Positions 14,301 through 27,900 of a stretch of 64,000 nucleotides of DNA are shown one piece after another. Every line of letters starts with the position of its first letter. Within the stretch, counting starts at the first letter, position 1. The notes beneath the pieces are model-generated. The model worked only from the letters and a program-made list of their open reading frames with translations. It was not told where the DNA came from and did not search any database. The position numbers were made by a program, and so were the translations under genes. Origin of the DNA: Sclerodactyla briareus (lineage: Eukaryota > Echinodermata > Holothuroidea > Dendrochirotida > Sclerodactylidae); assembly GCA_026419785.1 (NCBI GenBank), contig JAODTK010004442.1:124001-188000 (forward strand). The letters are read 5' to 3'.

Positions 14301-14841
14301 GGCGCTGGCCATAGTATAGCATCAGCATGCCAGGTAGTGGTAGTGTATATCTCGCCTGTTGTGAATGCTAACACTGTACCAGGGTAGGTAATAGAAACCC
14401 TGAGGGACTTGGTGTGCTGTTTAATATCAGTGGTGCCACCGGAATATGGACATGGTTTGTAAAATACCAGATATTGTGACAGGCTGTCAAAAGCCTGGTT
14501 GTTTCAAACAACACTACTTTGTCAGTGGCCTATTACACTTGTAGGGATGCCCGAAGAGATGTTATCACCCAAGCGACTTCTACAATCTGTGGAGGCCATT
14601 CTTATATGGAGGAGTCTGCCTACTGGTGGTCTGGTGACTTACTGTCTATAATATTTTTGTCTGAGCACTGAACAGCTCTCTCCAGTTTGTGATTAAGATT
14701 GGGAGCATCTGGTCATTGGGGAGGTGTCGAGGGGGTGTTAGAAAACCCATTAAGGTTGAGCCTCAGGCCTGCAGTCGGATCACGCTGCCTGTTCTGGGAT
14801 GTGTTCAAGGACAGTAGGGAGGCGATTGTAGTTAGGTCATT
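11373..14841. other. No gene seen
   Basis: AT-rich. Short open frames on both strands at 11508-11795 and 13394-13953 have no family resemblance. Contains A/C homopolymers near 12410-12440 and a G-rich tract at 13658-13679. Confidence 0.55.
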
Positions 14842-15015
14842 ATGGCTGTATGCATATTTTCTGGTTTGAAGCTTGCGGGAGTGAAGTTGGACACTTTTCG
14901 CAGTTCTGGGGAAGATGTTATCTTCATATCGGACCTAGATGCCAGGCAGAGAGAGAAGTTGTGTGAGTTTGTTCTACAGTACAAAGACAGTTTCCCCATT
15001 TTGAGTAATTGGTAA
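14842..15015 (+). mobile_element. Small open frame resembling a Ty3-type pol linker
   Basis: A 57-codon frame starting ATG at 14842 reads SGEDVIFISDLDARQREK, then LCEFVLQYKDSF, and stops at TAA 15013. The pattern L...Q...L...L..Y.D.F is the helix that precedes the reverse transcriptase in many Ty3/gypsy polyproteins. No protease or RT motif flanks it, so it would be a scrap. An alternative is a host exon: ttttcgcag at 14901 could be the acceptor and GTAAGA at 15012 a donor. Confidence 0.35.
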
Positions 15016-16764
15016 GAACCTTTGTATACCTACTTTCATCATGTATCTCATGTTATTAAAGCCTTTCTTTGATAGGGCATGCCCTAGCTATTGAAAGCAC
15101 ACATACATTTTTGACAATTTTTGTGTTAGTAGAAGTTTCCCAAAAAATTTCTGTCGTCTTCGGACCAATTGCGACCCAAAAATTGGGCCCTGATTTATTT
15201 GATAAGGAGTCTTCTTTCGAATTCCATTTTGTGTTCATCGTGCTTAAGCATAACAGTATCCTTTTTTTTAACCAATGTCTTGAGCGCTTGTAAGACTAAG
15301 AAGAACTTTCAAAGGGGCCCTAGCCATGAAACATGCCTAGGGTATAATACACAGAAAGCAAGGGTGGGCTATGAAAATGTTCATGTCATGATCCACATTA
15401 CCCCCCCCATCCCATCCACCCCCCCCCCCCACATTGACCCTCAATAATGTTTATCAGATTTTCTTACTGTATAAACGAAAGTTGTATCACTTAAGCGGGA
15501 CCTTCAACGATTCTACCGTCGACAGTACTTAACGTATACCCTCATCGCTATGTGATCAAATTCGCAAAGAATATTGCCAATTCGCCCAGTGATGAGCTGA
15601 AAAAACGGGACCCGTTATTGTCAGTCAAATGTTCGATCCCTCCTGATCTGTCATGCTTCCATTGGTACCTGCAACACCTGACGAGCGGTGTTTCTGGGTA
15701 ATAGCCGTCTGGAGATAGGACCTGCGCATGCAGTCTTAATTTTCCCCAGGCGTGGCATTTGTGACAAATTTGTACTGCTCGGACAAACCGCCACAGTATT
15801 TCAATGCAGTGACTGCAATCTTTGAGAAACTTCAACCTGATCACTCATCCGTGTTCAAAAATATAATTTCAAATGAGGGTCTACATAAAGGAAATGTGTT
15901 GTTGTATATTTAGTTGTAGCACGTACTGTATGCTAATTAAATCGGAATAAAAGAATTGACTGACTGATGACAGTGTAATGTAAGTGTTATCAGCATACGT
16001 TCAAGATACCTAATATTTTGGAAACCTAGCGAGCATGGGAATATAGTCCTCCTGACCGTTGTGTACAGTGCAAATTTCATTAGGCGAGCGGTTATGAGCT
16101 GGCTGGCATCTCTCAATATGGCAGTCTGGATGGTGATTATTATGGTCAATTCGAAGATTCTCATGGTTGTGGTCTCGCCCGACTCTGTTCAGAAGAGACC
16201 TGTTTAGTGATTGATAGTTTTCAGGAATAATTTGACAGATTACCTGTATCATTCGCAGGAATCAGTTGGTGTTTAACAAAGTTATTGCAACTGGCTAAAT
16301 TCAGTGAGCTCAGAAGCAACACAGTAAAACCTCGGGGCTGGGGGTCTGCTGCAGCTTGTCGAAAAAAGTTAGCAACAAAGTGCACACAAACCGTGGCAAT
16401 TTGCCAATGCCTGATTGTAGCTCTGAGCTGGCTTATTTAGAGAGAGTGACACACAAGTGAGCGAGTCATTTGACAATTAATGAGGAACTGGGCGTGCTTC
16501 TTCATGCGATTGATTAAGTGCCGGATATCTAGTTAATTCAAATACTGGTCCTCTCTATGAAAAACGCAACATGTACCTTGTTGATCTGTTACTCAATAAA
16601 AAGAGGGGGGGTGGTATATTGCTGTTTACTGCACTCTATTATGGTGGAGTATTCATCCAGCTTATGGACATTTTTTATGGTATACCAAGCTTGTCTCAGT
16701 CTGAGCATGGAACTACACTTTCAGTTTGTGTTGTTGTTGTTAGATAGACTCCAATCTGTGAATG
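15016..16764. other. No gene seen
   Basis: AT-rich, with a C-rich tract at 15401-15430. The open frames at 15548-15844 and 15937-16252 on the minus strand match nothing I recognise. Confidence 0.55.
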
Positions 16765-17000
16765 GAGAATTCCTGTGGGGATTAGAGGCAGAGTATCCAT
16801 GGCTACCAATTGGGGCCTCTTTCAGCCTGATGCGGGCCTAATGCCAACAACAATAACAACAGCCTCAATGAGATTGAAGTACAGTGGAGAATGGCGGCCT
16901 GCCCAGAAGCCACAAGAGAGATCCCAATGGATCCATCGAAGATCTGGAAAAAATGCGGAGGAAAGTCAGTTTTATTCATTTGCCAATGATGATGCCAAAG
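16765..17000 (+). CDS. Weak exon-like segment, unknown gene
   Basis: Two overlapping frames look coding: NNNNSLNEIEVQWRMAACP, and from 16909 SHKRDPNGSIEDLEKMRRKV then SFIHLP. A one-base indel near 16905 would join them into a single frame with a plausible polar composition. There is no clear acceptor or donor and no family match. It lies 8 kb upstream of the Par-3 CR1 exon, so it could be an upstream exon, a different gene or chance. Confidence 0.22.
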
Positions 17001-20000
17001 TATCTTGGAATACTGATGTCAGCTGCCATGTTTGGAATGCAATTTTAACTTAGAGAATAGTATGGGTTTTTCAGTTGTGCATATACTCTCCAACAAAATT
17101 GTAGACTACATCTGACATTGTGACATGCAAACATGTCTTTTTCAAACACTTTAATGTCATTAAGGGTACTAGAGGTCCTGGTGTTGTAGGGATTATAGTG
17201 TATGATGATGGAATTGGGTGTAATATGGGATTTGGTGAACACATGACTAATTTCTCAAATCATTAACTGTTAGCAATATGAACTAGTCCTATGTAGACTA
17301 GGGACAGGGGAGAGTACATTGATTTCCTGACCATTGTCAGATGTTGGAATAATTGCACATTTTGAACGGATTTCAAATCGATGAAACCTAGTTTGACTCC
17401 GGCTTGCCTTCCCCATCAGCTATCACAGCCTTGTAAGCCCTGTAATGTGTGGATTTGGGGTAAATAGAGTAGGATGATAATTGCAGCAGAGTATAGTATA
17501 TATTTCTTACTAACCAGTAGTTTGAGCCCTACTGAGGGAATTGTGTTGAATATAATTTTGACTTCAAGTTACAAACCACAGCATCCTGTCTAGAGCAAAT
17601 GTCCTTGCCACTCTGAGGATAAAATGACCTGGCAAGTGAGGACACAAGTCAAGTCAGGTCAGTGTGGTCATTGTGAAAACAGTATATCTTAATAGTTGGA
17701 CCTTGGGTCATACAGAAACCTCCAGTGCTGACATGTAATGCAAACCTCTGGGTCAGGCTAATAACAAACTTCAAGACATCGGGTAGTTATATGCAAGCAA
17801 TTGGGCACACTGATCACCTTTCTACAGGGACGTTTCCTACTAGGTACATTGCCCTTTGCCCTTCAATGATTTTGTTACCTGGGTATTTTGTACTCTAAGG
17901 TTAACATAGAGTGGCAATCTTTCTTAGCCTGTCATCAGCAACACCAGCTGGGACTCCCATGGTACTAATCAAATAATTGTTCGGAGGGGAGATTCCAAGA
18001 AAAAACAATAATGCATGGCGGCTTGGGTATACTGGGGATCATTTGGGAGGATTAAACTTATTGGGTCAAAATCTGGTACTTGTGCCAGTCGGTGGAGGCG
18101 CAGCAGTGCCTGCAGTCTCTACTGGACCGTTTGTTGTTCAGAATTACATCCAGCCACCTGATCGAGCGAGCCAGCATATTTGTTTTTATCATGGGAGTTT
18201 ATTGTAAGGCGGATTTCTGTGTTCACTTGTGCACCATCGGTGGTTCTCTCCATGTTCCCTAGCACTGTTGGGGGGTTGATCACTTGTTCCAGGGGAGGGC
18301 TTCCTCATTCACGGGGCAGCAGGAAGGTGCTCAAGGTGGTGGGCGCTGACATCCATTGTCAGAGAGGCAGAAGTTGTAAATGCTGATACATGAAAATGTT
18401 TGCATTGTTTCAATCAATGAGATGATAGTGGTAATAGTGTCAACGGTCATAGGGGGAGACTAGCCTTTCACGCTGAACAAACGTGATGAAGTAGTGACGA
18501 AACTGCGACGAAAAATACTAATTCATACCAGACCCAAATACAGATGTTCCCCATAATATCAACAACAATAACATACAGGTAGATAGAACAATTGGATGAA
18601 TTGTTTAGTTCTGAAGAGTGGTGACAGGCTGTGGGGAGAATATGTACTACCCCCCCCTTGATGTAGGTCCCCTCATAATAGCCCTTGAAAATTATGGTCT
18701 AGATATGTGTTCGCCACGGAGTCTTGTAGGACGTTCGTTGAAGGTTGTTAAATGCATATGGCATAGCTGGATGAACGAGCAATCAAGAATGCAGCAATTA
18801 CCGCCTAACGTTAGAAAATGCTAAGTAACTAATAAGTTAGTCGGAAAATTATATCTTTTTAGGCAACTTGCTCCAAAAAAAGTCCACAACTAAGAAACGT
18901 GGGCATTAGCGGCGAAAAGGATTTCTCTTACCGTTCCGACTCGGCTGAGAACTTTCGCTGCAAAGCTTTAAACAGCTTGGATGGGAAAATTCACATCTCG
19001 AACCGTCTCTCACAAACCCAATAGGTCCATTTCGTTTTTGACAAATCATGTTGCTATTTGTCGAAATAAGACATTCAAAAATAGCATTAATAAAAGCAGA
19101 CTTCTCTGACGGAATGAATTTTGTCCCATTTGTCAAATTAATATGCTTTCATTCCAGATATACAGTAAATTGGGAGAGTAAACTTTAGTGTGTTAGGGTA
19201 GTAGGTTCTTCGTAGAAGCCTAATCAGCAACCACGGGACGTAAACAATTACTTGAAACGTGGTGTGATTGGCTTCTTAGATTGCAAAGATAAGACGTTTA
19301 AAATTTGAAACAGTTCCCCAGACGTAGTATTGCTATTACCACTGCCATAGAGAGAAGGCACACACTATTGGTTTTTGCAAACAAAGTGGGAGCGTGATAG
19401 CTGCGTGCGTCTTAACCCAAGACTAGTTAGCAGGTGACATGAACACTTCTAACCATAAAAACAGGCTATTATACGTATGTTAGTTCAGCCTATACACCTG
19501 TTTCAAGATAGGCTATGGGACAACCCCGTCCATTCTAAGTAGTAATGTACATGCCAAAATGTTATGCATTTGTTAATATTGTATTCCATACAGGCGTTGG
19601 AGCCATTCATAGAAGTGAGCACCCTCAGTCACTGAATGCTCAAAATTCCTCGAAAATGACCCGCTAGTTGGGCAGGTTCCTCCTATATTTCTACATAATC
19701 TGCCCGAAAAATGAGACACGATGCACAGTTCCATGACTGACAGTTAGGGTATGAGATCACATGCGAGCACTCTGATTTGACAATGACCCACATTTGACTG
19801 ACCATGCCCAGGGTCTTGGAGGTGCTTTGTACAATTGACAGTTGTTAGCTCCTTCATATCAGTATCAGCCTGCTGACACACCCCTACAGATAGACTGGAG
19901 GTCTCAAGTCCAAGAGCTCACCCCCTCACACTGAATGGACTCCTGTAGTGCATGTCGTGAAGTGGCCCCTAGGGATTGCTGCGCTGCAGCCTCACAAACT

Positions 20001-22281
20001 GTGGTGGGTTGGTGCCTGTGAGAAAATATTTGCCTTGTAGTGAGTGCATCATTCAGAGTATATTACTACTGAACCTACCAGTAGTATTTATTCAATCAGA
20101 CTGCCTCAGCTGGCTGTGTACAGTATGCTATAGTGCTATAGTATAGTGTGAAGGCACAATCAATGCACCCATGACACCCCTGGACTTGGTCGGACCAAAT
20201 GTGGGGCATTGTTAAAGTCTGAAGTGACTCACATATTTGGGCCACTTTCCTGAATGAGAGTCACAAAACTGACTCTGAGTACGTCAACATTCTACTTAGT
20301 AGAAAATAACAGAAATAACTTCAATGAATTGCAATATGTCAATGTACAAGATTGTAGACCCACCTGACAAGGACCCACCTGTTTGGGGTATAGGGGGTGT
20401 GCATCATACGATTGACAAGTGCAGCAACTTCACTCCATGTCAAGACAAAAATTAACGGATGGTCCCAGGACCAGCGTTTGAAATAGTGTGGACCCTTGTG
20501 AAGCAATGGGGGCGAGGAATTGAGGAAACCTGTAGCTGTCTATAGTTTTGTGCACAAACTGACTGCTATGCACATCCAAGTGTGTAGCAATCAATCTTGC
20601 TCATTTGAGGAGCATTTGCGAGCTTACAGCAGCTATTTCGAACGCTGCCCATGTCCATATGTGTAGTAAGGGTGATGTACCAACATTCACATGCCTCGTC
20701 ATTAACCATTATCTACCGAACCGACCCCCTCATGGACATCATCTCACACTCACCGTGGCCATATTTACAATTGCCGCTAATGCGTGTACATCATTAAATA
20801 TTAGGCCTATGATCCTTGTATGCGGCCGTCTTAATTGGGCAGTACTTAACATTCCTGAGGGGGATATTTCTCATACCAACATGGCAGTCTTTAACAGATA
20901 TCATCAAACAAACTAGACCAGTGAGGAGCTTCAATGGGGGTAGATTCTATTTCTCTCATTTGATCCAACCTGGGCTATAGTACTGGTTGTAATAGGGTGC
21001 CATGGTGGCTAAAACAGCGTTAGCGTGCCAATTAAGGGCGTCTTGGTTTTGTGACCCTGTCAAATTATATTGTAGCGCAGACAACTGCTGTTGTACAGTA
21101 CTGGATGGATGATATGGCCTATTGTATTGGTCAAACTATTTGTGTTAGGTTCACTGGCGATACTAATTGTCAAAAGGTCTTTGTAGCACAAAATTAGAAA
21201 TTAAAATGGACAGAAAACACCATATTTCAAAGTCCACATAATTCCCATAGTCAAACGCTATATACACAATATACTAAAAAACATGTTGTGTCCTTTTCAA
21301 GTTAGAGGTGACCAAAAAGGAAAACGACTGGTTATGTGGATATCAGTCTGAAAATAGTGTTGTATTGTTGAAACATCACATCTGGAGCTTTCAATATTCA
21401 ATCAACATGTGACATAACTTACTTCAGTCTTAACCAAATGAAAACAAAATGGTTACTTTTGACACGACCTGTGACCAATAGTGGTACCAACTGACAGTAT
21501 GGTAGTTATTCATTGTATGATGCTCCCTCCCCCTATGACCTCCGAACGGGAGTCATTGTAATGGTCCAGCCGAACAGGGTGAGTCCTTGATAGGGTGGTG
21601 ATACAATACTTGTACATTGATGCAGCTCTGTGTCACTCAGTGAACACATCCCTCACAATTAGTCGCTTCATTAAAAATAACTTGATATGTTGCTCCCATG
21701 AGGAGGGATGTCGAGAGCGTCCGGCTATATCTCATACAACTGTGAGCCTCACCAGAGCCCGACTAATGTGTGACAAATCTGGCCTCCTGGTTAGGCCAGG
21801 GTAAAGCCAGGAACTTTTATCCTCCCTTTCCACCACCCCCCCCCCCCCCACCCTCTCCCCCCACCTCTCAGGGTCTTGCATATGAGCTTTGTGAATGAAC
21901 AATGCCATTCCCCCCAGACCTGGGGAAGGAGCCTGTGTATTGAGGCATAGAAACTCTCTGTTTTGCCACTCCATACAAATTGGGTGTACTCTTTCACTTC
22001 TGTTGTCCAAACACCTTCGTTGTCCTATTTGTGTTCAAACAACAATAGCAAATTCTTCAGGAATGGAGACGGCAGCTCAACCATATCCGCGGACCCTAAC
22101 AGTCAACAAAAAAGCATTTCCTCAGCAAATGCACTATCCTTTTATTTACACAAAGCACAAAAAAGCTCATTACAGATTTTCATAGCTGCATGACCAATCA
22201 TCTTCCTCCGTTCTATTCTCATTAGAGATTATGATAGTGAATAAGAGGGTAGAGACCTGTCGTTTTGTGTGTAGTGGATTT
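17001..22281. other. No gene seen
   Basis: Intron-like AT-rich sequence. The most open segment, 18080-18386, gives VEAQQCLQSLLDRLLFRI in one frame and a Gly/Val-rich reading in another; neither is recognisable. An open frame at 20605-20916 is likewise unrecognised. Confidence 0.5.
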
Positions 22282-24537
22282 CAGGGGCGGCGCCAGGGTT
22301 TTACATAGGGGGGGAAACTTGATGATTGGACTATCTAAGCGGAGCGCCACCACAGGTTGGCGCCAGAAGGCGTACCAGAAAATTTGACCGTCTGAAGCCC
22401 TAAGATGACCGGAGGACGCCTCTCTGGGCCGTTCATCGCCACTGAAAATATCTATAAGTTGGCTTTTTTGTCGTGTCATTTTGTATAATGGGTATATGTA
22501 TATTTAAAATTTCCTCCACTTTTTGATGGAGAGGGATGTTCCCCACGACCAGCATCGACCGCATAGCAGCCAATAAACTGATAGCATAGCCCCCCCCCCA
22601 ATCGATCGTTGAACGTAGGCCTTCAGTCCAGTGTGCCTATGCGGCAAGGTGTGAGATTGTACTGAAATTTGTACTGCCGATTGTTGGACCAAATAACCGA
22701 TGGAGTAAATATGTAGACTTGGATGGCCGCAAGAAGCGTCCCCCAGCTGAATAGATGAACGCTTCCCTCTGAAGTCGACAGCCCCAACGTTACAAGTAGA
22801 TATATTGGGTCATACAATCGGGTCAAATGGAAATTGACGAAGAAAGACAAGCACAGGACACGCGTGCGGAGCGTTGGGCCCATAAATTGTGTTTTTTTTT
22901 TACTACATCCGTGTTAAAAACTATACCACACCATTTTCAATTTTTTTTTCACAAGGTTAGTGATTGGGGGAACGTCCCCTCCACACCATCTTGAAGATTT
23001 GTTCAAACCGATTTAACTTATTTTCGGTACAAGTTAGATTCATGCGTGGCTATAATCGGATGAAAATGAAAAATTGATGTAGAAAACGCAAAGACGCGCG
23101 CGGACGAGTGCAAAATTTTTTGGGTTTTTGATTTACCCAAGTGTTTAAAAAACAATCACAACATGTTTCATTCGAGGATTTTGGGGGAAAACATGACCCC
23201 CCCCACATCTTCGAAGATTTGTTCGAATCGCGAAACTTCATGTGGTGGTTATAATAAAATTGATGCGTGGCATATAATCTGGTTAGATAAACACTTGACA
23301 AAGAAAACAAGGCACGCGCGCGCGAAGCGCGCAGAAAATTTGGGTTTTTTCTTACATAAGTTGTTAAAAACGATCACCCAACATTTTTTTCACCAGAATT
23401 TGATTGGGGGAACGTGCCGCCCCCCCCATCTTTGAAGGTTTGTCCGAAATCCGACAGACTTGATTTTCGGTAACAATTAGATCATGAGGGCATATAATTG
23501 GATGAAATCAAAATTGAGGTAGAGAAAACACAACGACGCGCGCGGAGCGGCCGAAAATTTTGAGTTTCTTCGCGCCGATTAGCGAAATTTTGAGTTTCTG
23601 ATTAACCTAAGTGTTAAAAAACTATCACCACAAACACATTTTTTGTTTTTTTCATCCAGGACTCTGAGTGGGGAACGTGCCCCCCCCCCCCCATCTTTGA
23701 AGATTGTCTGAATCCGATATTAATAATTAAGTATTTAATTGTAATAATTTTTATAAAACTTGATTTTTCGGTTAACAAGTAGATTCATGCGTTGGCATTA
23801 ATCGGATGGATGGACTGAAAAGTGATGTTAAAACAAAACGGACGCGCGCGAAGCGGAGCGAAATTTTTTGGGCTTTTGATTACCTAAGTGTTAAATATCA
23901 CCACAACATGTTCCCAGGTGGGGAGTTGGGGTGAACATGCCCCCCCCCCCTTACGAAGATTTTCGAATCCACAAAGTTCATGTTTGTTACTTTAAATTGA
24001 TGCGTTGCATATAATCGATCAATTGGAAAATTGACAAAAAAACACAGTCAGGCGCGAGGCGCGCAAAGATTTTTGGTTTTATTACCTAATAACTGAATTG
24101 ATTGGGAACGTGGCCCCCCATATGCGAAGACTTGTTTGAATCCGCCAAACTTGATTCTCGGTAAATTAGATCCATGCGTGGGATAGCTCGGATCAAATGA
24201 AAAACTGACGAAAGAAAGAAAAACACGCACGAGCGCGAAAGAGCGCGAAAAAAAATGGGTTGTCATTTACACAAGAGTGAAATACGATCACCACAAATTT
24301 TTTTCCAATAGGATTTGATTGGGGGGGGAAGCTGCCCCCCCCCCCCGCCCTTTACGAGATTTGTTCGAATCAGACAAACTTGATTAGTAGTAGTAGTAAC
24401 CAAATAGACACCTAGCTCACCCCACCCCCGACGAAAAATAAGTGCGTTGAAACATCGTCAAAAGATTTATTTTTCTTTCGCCCAGAACCATAGGGGGGCA
24501 AACTGCCCCCTTGCCCCCCCTGATAGCGCCGCCACTG
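22282..24537. mobile_element. Non-autonomous DNA transposon-like element with internal tandem array
   Basis: The left end reads CAGGGGCGGCGCCAGGG (22282-22298). The right end, read from the other strand, is CAGTGGCGGCGCTATCAGGG (from 24537 inward). The shared CAGxGGCGGCGC forms short terminal inverted repeats, and both ends continue into G-rich sequence. The 2.26-kb interior has no transposase. Most of it is the array at 22790-24370. A target-site duplication is not clear: GGATT occurs on both sides, but not at a fixed distance. Confidence 0.62.
22790..24370. repeat. Tandem array, 7 diverged units of about 200-300 bp
   Basis: Each unit has the order: tagattcatgcgtggcatat, aatcggatgaaa...attga, a GC-rich core (ACGCGCGCGAAGCGCGC-like), ttttgggtttttgattacct, aagtgttaaaaactatcacc, a poly-C run, and a gaagatttgttcgaatc block. 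GC cores lie near 22861, 23094, 23313, 23536, 23842, 24050 and 24228. Units differ by many indels. Confidence 0.85.
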
Positions 24538-24882
24538 GGGGGATTGGTATGTAAACAGTATCGTTTGAGGTATTTGAACTGCTTTCCATGTCCCAAAAGA
24601 TTTTGTAATTATGTAATGAAATTAAAGGAAGCTAATAGTGAGCTAATAGCAAAGTTTTTAGTTTTTACAAAATTGTGGATGGCCTACAGAAAATATCGAG
24701 TTCCAAATTCAGGGATACCTATAGATTAAGGTCAAGTGTAAATTACGCTGGGAAAGTCAATCAGTTGGCATTTAAAAAAACTGCAAAACTGTATTATCCA
24801 GGTAATTGTCGTTGTACGCTCTTTCTAAAGCTGCTCCAATATAGAAAGGAATTATTTAATATGACTGTCTTGTTTCTCCCAG
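24538..24882. other. Upstream flank of the CR1 exon, intron
   Basis: AT-rich spacer ending in the branch and pyrimidine region of the CR1 acceptor. The first CR1 exon is not in it. Confidence 0.6.
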
Positions 24883-24991
24883 GATGATCACTATTGGGTC
24901 AAAGTTCACTCATACCAGTGTTGTCAGGTCTGACGGGGGATTCTTGATGCAGATGGACCTCGTAAGCGATGTCGCAGACGACAGGGAAAAA
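24883..24991 (+). CDS. pard3: Par-3 exon: second half of CR1 (N-terminal oligomerisation domain)
   Basis: The acceptor is a strong pyrimidine tract ending ...gtttctcccag at 24882, and the donor is GTACGT at 24992. The exon reads DHYWVKVHSYQ, then SDGGILDAD, then DVADDREK. This follows the family pattern YWIQVH...GGILDLDD...DVADD known from human PARD3 and fly Bazooka. CR1 forms head-to-tail polymers that let Par-3 cluster at the cortex. Frame is lost around the TGA at 24930-24932 and again near 24960 (GCAGATGGACCTCGTAAGC). Both places need a small indel to restore the conserved reading, which is typical of unpolished sequence. The exon ends in phase 0 after the REK codons and joins naturally to the exon at 30233. 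The preceding CR1 exon was not found. Confidence 0.9.
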
Positions 24992-27900
24992 GTACGTTGA
25001 TGCTGGCTGGGGACTAATCTCTCTTCAACCATGTAATATTTCCAAATGATACCTATTGCTGCACCTATTCCCCCATGTACCTCTACCTCTAGGTAGAGTG
25101 GTATCAATGACACATCACAAAAGAATATCTCGGGTTCAAATGCCAGCGGTCAAGGGGCGATTTTTCCTAGGTGGATGTACTTGTGCTGTGATGCAGTGTT
25201 ATTTTTGCGGTCACTGGGATTTGTTACGGGATAACTGCAGTAAGTCTCATCTGTCGGCGGTGAGAAGTTACATTGAACTTGAACTTCTGTTCCTCCAGAT
25301 TCCGAGAAAGTGGGGCGGGTCCTGGAGTCACTGATAGTTCCTTTCGGATAGGGACGTTGAAATGGTGTGGTCCTGGGCACTGCTGAAAAAAGGGCAAACA
25401 AAGTACCTAGCAAAAAAAAAAAAAGCCGTTCAGTTCGTTTCCACAAAGTAGTGGTTTTGAGAGTGCAGTTGTTGTATCTGCGTGGAGCAGACAGGTTTGG
25501 GCAAAGCGTACAAGGGACCGTGTGAATTATTATGCAGAACTCATAGGTGCAAAATAGGAGCATATTTTGGCAACTCTGAAGTGAAGTATCTAACACACAT
25601 TCGGCTAGCGCCCATCTCCCTAAGCGCCCACCCAACTACTTTGCAAATGATCTGATACAACGATTATAATTGATAGTTTTAGCAATGATTTTAGCATTTC
25701 CACAATCAAATTCCAGCCCTGTATTTATTCAGTATGCCATAAGATGAGGCAATGGTTGGTAGGTGGGCATGCGTTATGTGTCCGAACGCATTTACCAAGC
25801 CCTGATCGTAGTTTGAGCGTGTATGCAGATGCATAGCATAAAAACTAGTTATTTACGCGGAATGAACATGATCGTTTGTGAGTTTAATCTCGCGGGAAGG
25901 GCGGGTTGGGGAGTGAGGTGGATACACTGCTTGTGGAAATAGCAAGACATTTTGCTTCAAGTGTGCGATTCCCAATGTGGAATGTGTTGTCTCGCAAAAA
26001 TACCACCCAAAACAATATCAAACAGTTGTAAAGTTATAGTGCGTAGAGCTCTTGTCGTACCGTTGCAGTGGGTGCAAGTCTCGCTGGACATCGGGACAGA
26101 AACGGCACAACTTGTGTTATACGTTCAGTCGTACGCATACACAGGGTACAGTGTACCGATCTGATCAAAAGGTTGTACGTACGCGGGTGGAGCGACGACC
26201 TGACTAGCGTAAATTTATGCTTGCTGGTTTGTACCATGAACACATTTAAATAGCTGCTTTTTCGTGCAATTGTATTCAAAGCTGAGTTATGGATGGTACG
26301 ATCATTGGAGTAATTAATAAGCCTAATTTCTTGAGAAAGTTTTTGGTGGACTGCAAAGCAAGATTACCGCGAGAGCTTAGAATTCCCGGCAAGGAGCTTT
26401 CCGTTTTGCCCTTTCTTCCTCGTGGTCGGGGAGCAGATTGGGTTGGTTACACCCCTGCTCGTTACAGATGGGCAATAGTCAAGAAGAGAAGGCGGTTTTC
26501 GCTGGTGTCATCCACGATCATACCGCAGGGTTCAAGATGAGACTTGATAGTGGATTCCTGAACACGTGTAGAAATCGAATCAAATACCACTACCCCTTTC
26601 CCCACCCCCAATCTACCTTTACACCCTCCCCACAACCTCCCATCCTCTCTCTCTGCGATGAAGCTGGTATGTACTCATCCTTCAATGAGTCAGTCTAGGT
26701 GGACTAAAAGAATAACAGCCACTGATTATTTTACGGTGGAAATGCCTATGTGCGGAGTAAAGTTACTGTTTCATCGTTAGGAAATTGATTAGACCTGAGT
26801 TGGGAAGTTTTTAGCTACGATATTCATATGCCAAATTGGTGGAATCAAGTTCAAGGTACTTTGAACCATCGTTGTTCTTTAGCTTGCGTTTGACAACCAC
26901 AAACATCTACAGTATTTATGTGTACTTGCTGGAAAAATGTCAGTGTAAGGCAGATACTCTAGGGTGATCTTGCACCAAGGGAAGTCTTTAAGCCCTTTAC
27001 ACTTGCTGCATTATGGTACATCATAATTTGCGCATTAATTTGTAACCAGTTCATGCCGATCATTAAATTAAAGTGTTCACGCAGCATGCGGGTTAATGGG
27101 GCCATGCAAGAAGTCCGTGGACCAAATTTTAGGAAGTGAAAATTTGCCACGAAAGAATGATGAGAATTGTTGAGGAACAATTCGTGAACTCGTGCAAATA
27201 TTCACGGCGATCGTGGACAGGCTCGTGCCAATGCTGCCATAGACCCATTGGGTCGCACAAACCACGACTAGTCCACGACTACGTTACGAATAGTTTACGA
27301 CAAGTAGTGCGATCTTCCCGTATCGGCTGCGCATAGTTCATGCACAGTTTTGATGGCAAAAGTGTTTGAACTGCACATGCGCAATGATGATCGAGAGCGA
27401 TGGTCGACAAAAACAAAAATGGATACAGTAGGCACATGTCAGGCAGTGCATGAATAGGCCTGCATAGTACGAATTTTGTAACAGGGAGTGTCTCGTTGGT
27501 TATGAAGCTTACTGGTATGCACTGTCACGCCACCAGTGTTGGGTAATGTGGGGACTCCAATTCATGCAAGTGTAAAGACCGTAACTTAATAACTCAGGAA
27601 ATACTGTAACTTGTGAATTTTATTTCTTCCACTTACAAAGTATTTATCCTATGAGGAAGTCATGTCTTAAAAAAAGCATACCAGCATTTTGTCAAAAATT
27701 TGAGTCCATGTTAACTGATTTTTCTCAAACGGAAGTGATTGTGAGATGAACTTCTTCTACCATCACTATCCAGGATCAAACTACTAGCTACTTGATCGGC
27801 ATAATCTTCTAAGCACAGATGGTGGCCATCACGCCAGCGCAATCGTGCGAGCGGTTGGTAACATATCGAGCATAAGCGACCATAAAAATCTTCTATTGGG

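Noticed and set aside
25085-25150. tRNA-like box B (gggttcaaatgcc) with a weak A box upstream
   Set aside because: The stems do not form a cloverleaf and no SINE body follows.
25150-25635. Longest open frame (161 codons, minus strand)
   Set aside because: No domain, an A/T homopolymer inside, and it lies in a Par-3 intron. Length alone is compatible with chance.
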